64,000 nt of DNA from DASWJZ01 sp963761005. GTDB lineage: Bacteria > Pseudomonadota > Alphaproteobacteria > Rhizobiales > Afifellaceae. Made by a program: the position numbers and the translations under genes. Under the pieces are notes generated by a model that worked only from the letters and a program-made list of their open reading frames with translations, had not been told where the DNA came from and ran no database searches. Below, piece after piece: positions 21,476 to 28,165 of this stretch. Position 1 is the first letter of the stretch. Every line of letters begins with the position of its first letter. The stretch is taken from the NCBI GenBank assembly GCA_963761005.1, contig CAVXFK010000013.1, positions 124,001 through 188,000 of the forward strand, written 5' to 3'.

Positions 21476-22408
21476 TCAGCTGTCCCCCTCGCCTTTGCCG
21501 GCCGTAAGCTTGCGGGCCTGGCCCACCCAATCTTCTCGCCCTATCCGCCCGCGAAACGACAAGTGCTCGTCGACCCACGCGACCTCCGCCTCCGTCCAGG
21601 CCGCGATCTGTTCGAAATGAAACACGCCGAGATCGTGCAGGCGCCTCTCGTTGACCGGCCCAACGCCGGAGATACGGGTCAGGTCGTCCGGCTTGCCGCC
21701 GTGTGGCTTGGCCAGACCAGCCGGTTTCGCTGGCCTCGCATGCTCCGCCGCCACGCCCATCGCTGCGCCGTTCGACGCGCCATTGGGTGGCACGTCGTCC
21801 GCCGCGTATTCGATCTCAGTCAGCGAGGTGAGCCCCGTGATCGGCATCGAATGCTGGCGACCGTTCTGTGGACCGGGCCTCGGCGTCTCGCCCTTGTCGA
21901 ACGCCTCCAGCAGGGACTCGAATATCTCCGGCGTCAGGTCCTCGTAGGTGTCCTTCGAGACCTGAATCATCGGCGCGTTCACGCAGGCGCCGAGGCATTC
22001 CACCTCCTCCCATGAGAGCGCGCCGTCGGCGGAGAGGTGGTGCGGCTCGGAGTGGACGCGTTTCTTGCAGATTTCAATGAGCTTACCCGCGCCGCTCAGC
22101 ATGCAAGGTGTGGTGCCGCACACCTGGATGTGCGCCTTGCTGCCGACCGGCTCGAGGTGGAACATCGTGTAGAAGGTCGCGACCTCGAGCACCCGGATCA
22201 GCGGCATACCGAGCATCTGGCCGACCGCCTCGATTGCCGGCTTGGTGACCCAGCCTTCCTGATCCTGCGCCCGCCACAGAAGCGCGATCACCGCGGACGC
22301 CTGGCGGCCCTCCGGATATTTGGCCATTTCCCGCTCCGCCCAGGCACGGTTTTCGGCCGTGAAGGCAAAGGCTTCGGGCTGCGTTTCAGCAAGGCGGCGC
22401 GCGGCCAT
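21476..22408 (-). CDS. nuoE: NADH-quinone oxidoreductase subunit E with C-terminal helix-hairpin-helix extension
   Basis: The first 190 residues are the thioredoxin-like NuoE subunit with cluster N1a: CGTTPC and CLGACVNAP supply the four Cys ligands. A flexible Ala/Pro-rich linker follows. The last 65 residues form a helix-hairpin-helix-like domain, DDLTRISGVGPVNERRLHDL and onward. The 310 residues compare with about 170 for E. coli NuoE; the extension is known in several alphaproteobacteria. It is followed by nuoF and separated from nuoD by 167 bases. Confidence 0.95.
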   Translation of the reverse strand: MAARRLAETQPEAFAFTAENRAWAEREMAKYPEGRQASAVIALLWRAQDQEGWVTKPAIEAVGQMLGMPLIRVLEVATFYTMFHLEPVGSKAHIQVCGTTPCMLSGAGKLIEICKKRVHSEPHHLSADGALSWEEVECLGACVNAPMIQVSKDTYEDLTPEIFESLLEAFDKGETPRPGPQNGRQHSMPITGLTSLTEIEYAADDVPPNGASNGAAMGVAAEHARPAKPAGLAKPHGGKPDDLTRISGVGPVNERRLHDLGVFHFEQIAAWTEAEVAWVDEHLSFRGRIGREDWVGQARKLTAGKGEGDS

Positions 22409-22575
22409 AACTCTCGTCGTCCGTTGCGATTCTGAGGTCGTCTTGGGATCGGATCGGTTCTAGCATTTCGGCTCAGAAAGGCCAGCCCCGACCCCACGAC
22501 AGAATTCCAAATATCTGAGGCAATTCCCGCCCTGGGCGGTAAGATTGCCCCAGGCAAGCGCAGCGTTCTTTGCGC

Positions 22576-23766
22576 CTACCGATCCACCTCGCCGAACACG
22601 ATGTCGAGGCTGCCGAGCACGGCGGAGATGTCGGCGAGCATGTGGCCGCGGCAGATGTAGTCCATGGCTTGCAGATGCGCGAAGCCGGGCGCCCGGATCT
22701 TGCAGCGATAGGGTTTGTTGGTGCCGTCCGACACGAGATAGACGCCGAACTCGCCCTTCGGCGCTTCGACCGCGGCGTAGACCTCGCCCTCCGGCACGTG
22801 GAAACCCTCGGTGTAGAGCTTGAAGTGGTGGATGAGCAACTCCATCGAGCGCTTCATCTCGGCTCGCTGCGGCGGCACGATCTTGTTGTCGACGACCGAG
22901 ACCGGCCCGGCATTCTCCGCCGACGACAGCTTCTCCACGCATTGCTTCATAATGCGTGTCGCCTGCCGCATCTCGATCATGCGGATCAGGTAGCGGTCGT
23001 AGTTGTCGCCGTGCTTGCCGACGGGCACGTCGAATTCCATCTCGGGATAACACTCGTAGGGCTGCGCTTTGCGCAGATCCCAGGCGGCGCCGGAGCCGCG
23101 TACCATCACGCCGGAAAAACCGCGCTGCCAGGCGTCGTCAAGCGAGATGACGCCGATGTCGACGTTGCGCTGCTTGAAGATGCGGTTCTCGGTGAGCAGC
23201 ACCTCGATGTCGTCGCAGACTTTCAGGAACGGATCGCAAAACGCCCCGATGTCGTCAACGAGCTTCGGCGGCAGGTCCTGGTGCACGCCGCCCGGCCGGA
23301 AATACGCCGCGTGCATGCGGCTTCCCGAGGCGCGCTCGTAGAAGACCATGAGCTTCTCGCGCTCCTCGAAGCCCCAGAGCGGCGGCGTCAGCGCGCCGAT
23401 ATCGAGCGCCTGCGTGGTGACGTTCAGAAGGTGCGAGAGAAGCCGTCCGATCTCGCAATAGAGCACGCGGATAAGCTGCCCACGCCGCGGTACCTCGATC
23501 CCGAGCAGCCGCTCTGTCGCGAGACAGAAGGCATGCTCCTGGTTCATCGGCGCGACGTAGTCGAGCCGATCGAAGTAAGGCATCGCCTGCAAATAGGTCT
23601 TGTATTCGATCAGCTTCTCGGTGCCGCGGTGAAGCAGCCCGATATGCGGATCGACGCGCTCCACCACCTCGCCGTCGAGCTCCAGCACGAGGCGCAGCAC
23701 GCCGTGCGCGGCCGGATGCTGCGGCCCGAAATTGATGTTGAAGTTGCGGACGTCGGCTTCAGGCAT
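22576..23766 (-). CDS. nuoD: NADH-quinone oxidoreductase subunit D
   Basis: The 396-residue subunit lines the quinone-binding site with NuoB. Landmarks are NFGPQHPAAHGVLRLVLELD near the N-terminus with the quinone-site His, and the C-terminal PGFAHLQ...GSLDIVFGEVDR. The ATG at 23766 matches the usual N-terminus MPEADVRNFNINFGPQ; an ORF start at 23820 lies in the repeat-rich spacer and is rejected. The spacer upstream holds a four-helix-bundle gene not normally found here. Confidence 0.95.
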   Translation of the reverse strand: MPEADVRNFNINFGPQHPAAHGVLRLVLELDGEVVERVDPHIGLLHRGTEKLIEYKTYLQAMPYFDRLDYVAPMNQEHAFCLATERLLGIEVPRRGQLIRVLYCEIGRLLSHLLNVTTQALDIGALTPPLWGFEEREKLMVFYERASGSRMHAAYFRPGGVHQDLPPKLVDDIGAFCDPFLKVCDDIEVLLTENRIFKQRNVDIGVISLDDAWQRGFSGVMVRGSGAAWDLRKAQPYECYPEMEFDVPVGKHGDNYDRYLIRMIEMRQATRIMKQCVEKLSSAENAGPVSVVDNKIVPPQRAEMKRSMELLIHHFKLYTEGFHVPEGEVYAAVEAPKGEFGVYLVSDGTNKPYRCKIRAPGFAHLQAMDYICRGHMLADISAVLGSLDIVFGEVDR

Positions 23767-23807
23767 GACGTGACACCGGCGACTGGCGGATGGCGAGCGG
23801 CGAGAAC

Positions 23808-23838
23808 GGGCAATCGGCAATCGGCAGTCGGCAGTCGG
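23808..23838. repeat. Array of GGCARTC 7-mers, left of the four-helix-bundle gene
   Basis: Four imperfect head-to-tail units (GGCAATC twice, GGCAGTC twice, then GG) read on the plus strand. A related array in the opposite orientation lies on the other side of the four-helix-bundle gene. Confidence 0.8.
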
Positions 23839-23844
23839 AAAACG

Positions 23845-24219
23845 CTACTTTCCCTTCGGACTGCTCTCGACGGAGCGGATCAAGGATCGCAGCATCTTGC
23901 CGACGGATTCGCAGCTCTCCAACAATCCTTCCGCCGCCTCCTGCTTGAGGAGTCCAACCCGCATCGCAAGAAGCAGGTGCGTTTCGAGTTCCTTCAACGA
24001 CCCTTGTGCGATGCGGAGAAACTGAGTGTACGACCCCGTGCTCTCCCGCCCATAGCCCTCCGCAATGTTCGCTGCGATCCCGACCGCTGCCCGGCGAATT
24101 TGGGAGGTCAACCCGAACAACTCGTCCTTCGGAAAACTCTTCGTCGATCGATAGCAGTTCTCCGCAAGGGCCATCGATTCGTTCCAAACACGAAGGTCGC
24201 GATACGACTGAATGCTCAT
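23845..24219 (-). CDS. Four-helix-bundle protein (23S-IVS-encoded / S23 type), inserted between nuoC and nuoD
   Basis: The 124-residue protein has the family hallmarks YRDLRVWNESMALAE near the N-terminus, the central RRAAVGIAANIAEGYGR and GSLKELETHLLLA. It is all helical, with no signal peptide. Such proteins are encoded in intervening sequences of 23S rRNA genes and as stand-alone genes; bAvd of diversity-generating retroelements has the same fold. Function is unknown. It is flanked by short GGCAGTC-type arrays in inverted orientation and interrupts a pair (nuoC, nuoD) that is normally adjacent, so a later insertion is likely. No reverse transcriptase is near. Confidence 0.9.
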   Translation of the reverse strand: MSIQSYRDLRVWNESMALAENCYRSTKSFPKDELFGLTSQIRRAAVGIAANIAEGYGRESTGSYTQFLRIAQGSLKELETHLLLAMRVGLLKQEAAEGLLESCESVGKMLRSLIRSVESSPKGK

Positions 24220-24239
24220 CGCTCGCCGCCTCCCGTCCC

Positions 24240-24269
24240 CCGACTGCCCACTGCCGAATGCCCACCGCC
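24240..24269. repeat. Array of GGCAGTC-like 7-mers, right of the four-helix-bundle gene, inverted
   Basis: Read on the minus strand the units are GGCATTC, GGCAGTG, GGCAGTC, GG. They mirror the plus-strand array at 23808-23838, so the message could pair across the inserted gene. It ends directly at the nuoC stop codon. Confidence 0.75.
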
Positions 24270-24270
24270 G

Positions 24271-24892
24271 TTACTCCGTCTTCTTCTCATCCCCGGGCAG
24301 CACGTAGTCCGTCCCCTCCCACGGAGACAGGAAGTCAAAGCTCCTGAATTCCTGGGGCAGCTTCACCGGCTCATAGACGACGCGCTTCTGCTCGGTGTCG
24401 TAGCGCACCTCGACGAAGCCGGTGAGCGGGAAATCCTTGCGGAGCGGATGCCCGCGGAAGCCGTAATCGGTGAGGATGCGGCGGAAGTCGGGGTTGCCGG
24501 AGAAAAGGATGCCGTAGAGGTCGTAGGCCTCGCGCTCGAACCAGACCGCGCCCGGAAAGACGTCGCTGATCGAAGGGACCGCCGTGTCGGCATCGGTCTC
24601 CACCTTGATGCGAATGCGGTGGTTCTTGGTCGGGCTCAAGAAATGATAGACCACGTCGAAGCGCCTCTCGCGCTCCGGCCAGTCGACGCCGCAAATGTCG
24701 ATGAAGGAGACGAACCGAAGCTCCGGGTCATCGCGGAGAGCCGTGACCACATCGACGATCTGCTCCGGCCGCGACGGTGATCGTCAGCTCCTCGAAAGCC
24801 ATCTTCTCCGACAGGATGCGCGCGCCGAGCACTTCGCCGACGCGCGCCGCGATCTCGTCCAGGCCGCGCTTGGCAGGCGAGAACGCATTCAT
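24271..24892 (-). CDS. nuoC: NADH-quinone oxidoreductase subunit C (one-base frameshift)
   Basis: This peripheral-arm subunit has about 206 residues after repair. The N-terminal 40 residues start MNAFSPAKRGLDEIAARVGE. An inserted G in a GGCC context near 24768-24771 then breaks the frame; removing it gives TVAPEQIVDVVTALRDDPEL. The C-terminal part carries the family signature EREAYDLYGILFSGNPDFRR and GFRGHPLRKDFPL. It starts three bases after nuoB. The end abuts a repeat array and the four-helix-bundle gene. Confidence 0.92.
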
Positions 24893-24894
24893 CG

Positions 24895-25458
24895 CTAGCG
24901 CTCGATCGTCCCGGTGCGGCGGATCTTCCTTTGCAGGAGAAGCACGCCGTAAAGCAGCGCCTCCGCCGTCGGCGGGCAGCCCGGCACGTAAATGTCGATC
25001 GGGAGCACGCGGTCGCAGCCGCGCACGACCGAATAGGAATAGTGGTAGTAGCCGCCGCCGTTGGCGCACGAGCCCATGGAGATAACGTAGCGCGGCTCCG
25101 GCATCTGGTCGTAGACCTTGCGGATCGCCGGCGCCATCTTGTTGGTGAGCGTGCCGGCGACGATCATCACGTCCGACTGCCGCGGCGAAGCGCGCGGCGC
25201 GAAGCCGAAGCGCTCGACGTCGTAGCGCGGCATCGAGAGCTGGATCATCTCCACCGCGCAGCACGCGAGCCCGAACGTCATCCACATCAGCGAGCCGGTG
25301 CGCGCCCAGATGATGAGCTCGTCGGTGGAGGTGACGAGCCAGCCCTTGTCGGCAAGCTCGCTGTTGACCTCGGAAAAGAAGGGATCGCGGGCGACGGCCT
25401 TACCGTCGCCTGCCGGCGCAGACGGCAATAGCGGAGCTCCGGCGCCGATCAATCCCAT
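24895..25458 (-). CDS. nuoB: NADH-quinone oxidoreductase subunit B
   Basis: The 187-residue subunit holds cluster N2, the last iron-sulfur centre before quinone. Ligands are visible in LACCAVEM (tandem Cys), GSCANGGG and VPGCPP. The start MGLIGAGAPL lies inside the end of nuoA (10-base overlap), the usual arrangement; longer upstream starts lie fully within nuoA and are rejected. Confidence 0.96.
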   Translation of the reverse strand: MGLIGAGAPLLPSAPAGDGKAVARDPFFSEVNSELADKGWLVTSTDELIIWARTGSLMWMTFGLACCAVEMIQLSMPRYDVERFGFAPRASPRQSDVMIVAGTLTNKMAPAIRKVYDQMPEPRYVISMGSCANGGGYYHYSYSVVRGCDRVLPIDIYVPGCPPTAEALLYGVLLLQRKIRRTGTIER

Positions 25459-25814
25459 TCGAGCGCGCCCTTCTTCCATTCGTAGATAAAGCCGATCGTC
25501 AGCACCGCGAGGAACACCATCACCGAGCCGAGGCCGTACCATCCGACCGACTTGAACACGACGACCCACGGAAACAGGAACGCCACTTCAAGGTCGAAGA
25601 TGATGAAGAGGATGGCGACCAGGTAGAAGCGCACGTCGAACTTCATGCGCGCGTCGTCGAACGCCGCAAAGCCGCACTCATAGGCGGAGAGCTTCTCCGA
25701 ATCGGGCTGCTTGTAGGCGACGATGAACGGCACAACGAGCAGCCCGAGCCCAATGACGAGCGCGACGGCAATGAAGATCACGATCGGCAGGTAGCTTTGG
25801 AGCAGTGCGGGCAT
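25449..25814 (-). CDS. nuoA: NADH-quinone oxidoreductase subunit A
   Basis: The 121-residue subunit has three membrane segments. The conserved loop KLSAYECGFAAFDDARMKFD and the following RFYLVAILFIIFDLEVAFLFPW segment (given here in part) are typical. GTGGAG precedes the ATG at 25814; an in-frame start five residues earlier is less likely. This is the first gene of the complex I cluster, so its promoter should lie in 25815-26230. Confidence 0.95.
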   Translation of the reverse strand: MPALLQSYLPIVIFIAVALVIGLGLLVVPFIVAYKQPDSEKLSAYECGFAAFDDARMKFDVRFYLVAILFIIFDLEVAFLFPWVVVFKSVGWYGLGSVMVFLAVLTIGFIYEWKKGALEWD

Positions 25815-25963
25815 CTCAACTCCACACAAAGCCGGAAAACAGCTTGCTGCGCCGCGTCATACCGAGAGCGCGCCGCGGCCACAAGCCCGGTGAGGTTCTC
25901 CGGCTGATCTCCGGCCAGGCTGCCTCCGGAAGGCGGCGTCCGAATTGATGCGCCGCTCGACCT

Positions 25964-26227
25964 TTAGGGGCAGATAGGCGAGCTCGGGCCGCAAAGCGGG
26001 CTCGACGCCGGTCCGCTCGGCGGCGGAGCGTGCGACACCTCTTCGACATCCTTGCGGTTGTCCGCGAAGCTGCGACCGAAGTCGGTCGGCGCGATGAGCA
26101 CGCTGATCGGCGGAACGGGCTTCGCGGCAGGCTTGGCCTCGGCGCTCCACCCGGGGGAAGTTGCCGCGATCACCAAGGATAGAGCCAACGCACAACGCGC
26201 AGCCAGTCGAATCATCGTCGCCACCAT
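25964..26227 (-). CDS. Small secreted protein of unknown function (possibly frameshifted at its end)
   Basis: Up to 87 residues. A signal peptide is clear: MIRLAARCALALSLVIAATS followed by GWSAEA. The mature part begins KPAAKPVPPISVLIAPTDFG. After KDVEEV another frame (ARSAAERTGVEPALRPEL) also looks coding, so the real C-terminus may lie further downstream. The start is 26227 or 26215. It lies just upstream of nuoA on the same strand. No family recognised. Confidence 0.35.
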   Translation of the reverse strand: MVATMIRLAARCALALSLVIAATSPGWSAEAKPAAKPVPPISVLIAPTDFGRSFADNRKDVEEVSHAPPPSGPASSPLCGPSSPICP

Positions 26228-26369
26228 CGGGCTATGTTCTCTTGGCGGCACACTGCCCCACCGGGCGGGCCGTCGCAACCGAACAGTGCGTGAATGCCTG
26301 CGGCGAACCACAGTTCCTGGTTATCGGAAATTTGAGGAAGAGCGGGAGGGCTAGATCGAAGAGGAAAAC

Positions 26370-26446
26370 TGGCGGGAGTGACGGGGCTCGAACCCGCGAC
26401 CTCCGGCGTGACAGGCCGGCACTCTAACCAACTGAGCTACACCCCC
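26370..26446 (-). tRNA. tRNA-Asp (GTC)
   Basis: On the minus strand a full cloverleaf folds: acceptor GGGGGTG with CACTCCC, D-arm GCTCAGTTGGTTAGAGT, anticodon loop CTGTCAC (anticodon GTC), T-arm GCGGGTTCGAGCCCCGT. CCA is encoded. Length 77. Confidence 0.95.
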
Positions 26447-26640
26447 GCGGGGCCGCTTCCGGATGCCGGCGCGGTGGCTGCGAGATAGGGGTGCCCCCCC
26501 GACAAGTCAAGCGATCGAGACCGCCGGGTTTCAAGTCGGCTCTTTCCGATCCACTGCGCAATCGGCCGGCATTTCATGGAGCACTCGCCAAGCCGAGAAA
26601 GCCATAACCTTCGCCAATCCGCCCGCGGGTCACCGGTTTG

Positions 26641-27339
26641 CTAGGGTGTCGGAATACGCAAGTAGTTCTCTCGAAGAGCCTTGCTCTCATCCTCTGAGAG
26701 GACGCTGTCGGAATCGGAATTGGCGGCGTCGAAAATCGACTCGGCGGCTATTCTGAACTCAGCTGGCGTCACTTGGCCGTCACCGTCGGCATCGAACGCG
26801 AGAGCCCGCTCGATGTCGATCTTGGCCCTATTGCCCCAGCTTTGGACCGCCTTCTCGACGCGGGGGTCGTCAGCCGCCTCGGCCCAACTGATGCGCCCGT
26901 CTTCGTTTGCATCGAGGTTCTCAAACGTCTTGGCAACACTCTCCCGAAAGTGCGTGGAAAAGTCGACGTCAGGAAGTCGTGCCTGATCGGATCGGTGCTG
27001 AAAAGTCAGCGCGGCCAGCATCTCGTCCTCGGTGACCGCGCCGTCCCGGTCGATATCCGCTCGCATTGTTTCCGCGGCGTAGCTCGCGCTTCGCGACGCG
27101 GCAAGCATCGTACGATGGATCGCGAGATCGGATTCGCTGATTGTCTCGCGGCCGGCTCCGATACGACCGAACTCGTCCGCGACTTCCAGGAGGAACGCCT
27201 CACGGGTCATCCGAGGGAGAATCAATCGGCCAAACGCTCCGTAGGCGGCCCGAAGTTCGCCGCTCTGGGCCGAAACAGGAACGGCGGGCAGCAGTGCAGC
27301 GAATGCGAGTGCCAGCAGTAGGCTCCAATAGCGCGGCAC
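26641..27339 (-). CDS. Secreted EF-hand calcium-binding protein
   Basis: The 232-residue protein has a signal peptide (SLLLALAFAALLPAVPVSAQ). Four EF-hand-like loops follow in order: DIDRDGAVTEDE, DANEDGRISWAE, DADGDGQVTPAE and the degenerate NSDSDSVLSEDE. The first three keep the acidic positions 1, 3, 5 and 12; the last has Asn at the first position. It probably binds calcium in the periplasm; partner unknown. It stands alone between two tRNA genes. Confidence 0.85.
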   Translation of the reverse strand: MPRYWSLLLALAFAALLPAVPVSAQSGELRAAYGAFGRLILPRMTREAFLLEVADEFGRIGAGRETISESDLAIHRTMLAASRSASYAAETMRADIDRDGAVTEDEMLAALTFQHRSDQARLPDVDFSTHFRESVAKTFENLDANEDGRISWAEAADDPRVEKAVQSWGNRAKIDIERALAFDADGDGQVTPAEFRIAAESIFDAANSDSDSVLSEDESKALRENYLRIPTP

Positions 27340-27507
27340 GGCGAATACTCCCTGCTCAATCGAAGCAATCGTGGCCGGATGCCGTTGAAGAACCGTGAGC
27401 GGACGCGCGTTGGTTGCCCCGGAGGTTAACGCCGTACTTTCTCCGAGCCGATCGACGCCAACTCGCGTCGCACGTCGGGCGGAGCCTCAAGGTCGCCGTC
27501 CGGGAGC

Positions 27508-27584
27508 TGGTGGGCGGTGAGAGGTTCGAACTCCCGACCCCCTGGGTGTAAACCAGGTGCTCTGACCAGCTGAGCTAACCGCCC
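27508..27584 (-). tRNA. tRNA-Val (TAC)
   Basis: The minus strand folds with acceptor GGGCGGT/ACCGCCC, D-arm GCTCAGCTGGTCAGAGC, anticodon arm CCTGG-TTTACAC-CCAGG (anticodon TAC) and T-arm with GTTCGAAC. CCA is encoded. Length 77. Confidence 0.95.
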
Positions 27585-27693
27585 GACCGCGCGAATCTAG
27601 TCCCGAAGGTTTGCAAAGTCATGGCCGCACCGGCCCGCTCCGGAAAGAGCGCGGCGCTGCCGGACGCGCCGAGCCGCACAAGAGTCAAAACCG

Positions 27694-27718
27694 AAAAGCC
27701 CCGCGATGCGGGGCTTTT
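27694..27718 (-). terminator. Intrinsic terminator of hup
   Basis: AAAAGCCCCGC, a short loop and GCGGGGCTTTT form a near-perfect hairpin just past the hup stop codon. The T-run is present on both sides, so it can act in either direction. Confidence 0.85.
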
Positions 27719-27742
27719 GCGCAACTTCCGACTGCGAGCCGC

Positions 27743-28018
27743 TTACGGGTTCAGCGTGTCCTTCAAGCCCTTGCCCGGCTTGAACTTGGCCTGGTTGGAG
27801 GCCTTGATCTGCATGGGTGCGCCGGTCTGCGGGTTCCTGCCCGTGCTCGCCGCACGTCGGGACACCGTGAAATTGCCGAAGCCGAGGACGCGCACCTCCT
27901 GACCCCGCTTGAGCGAATCGGTGATGCAACCGAAGACCGCCTCGACAGCCTGGGTCGCCGCTGCTTTCGACATGCCGGTCTTGTCCGCCACTGCGGCAGC
28001 AAGGTCGCCCTTGTTCAT
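27743..28018 (-). CDS. hup: DNA-binding protein HU
   Basis: The 91-residue histone-like protein bends and compacts DNA as a dimer. The helical N-terminus MNKGDLAAAVADKTGMSKAA and the beta-arm with GFGNFTVSRRAASTGRNPQTG are typical HU. It follows lon, with a terminator on each side, so it has its own promoter in 28019-28120. Confidence 0.95.
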   Translation of the reverse strand: MNKGDLAAAVADKTGMSKAAATQAVEAVFGCITDSLKRGQEVRVLGFGNFTVSRRAASTGRNPQTGAPMQIKASNQAKFKPGKGLKDTLNP

Positions 28019-28121
28019 CCTCAGTTCTCCTCTATTGAACAGATTATCTCGACGCCACGCAGAGCGCGGGGGGGCCTCAACCCGATTGCAAAGCCCGGAA
28101 TTGCGGGTTTTGCAACAAAAA

Positions 28122-28152
28122 AAGGTCGCCCTCGGGGGGCGACCTTCCTTTT
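28122..28152 (-). terminator. Intrinsic terminator of lon
   Basis: On the minus strand AAGGTCGCCC pairs with GGGCGACCTT and is followed directly by a run of T. It separates lon from hup. Confidence 0.85.
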
Positions 28153-28165
28153 TCCACCGTAGCCG

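Noticed and set aside
23845..24219. Accessory protein of a diversity-generating retroelement
   Set aside because: The fold matches, but there is no reverse transcriptase, template repeat or variable repeat nearby.
23808..24269. CRISPR-like repeats
   Set aside because: Units are only seven bases, tandem without spacers, and no cas genes are present.
22570..24780. A 736-codon plus-strand open frame across nuoD and nuoC
   Set aside because: It runs antisense to nuoD, the four-helix-bundle gene and nuoC and shows no domain.
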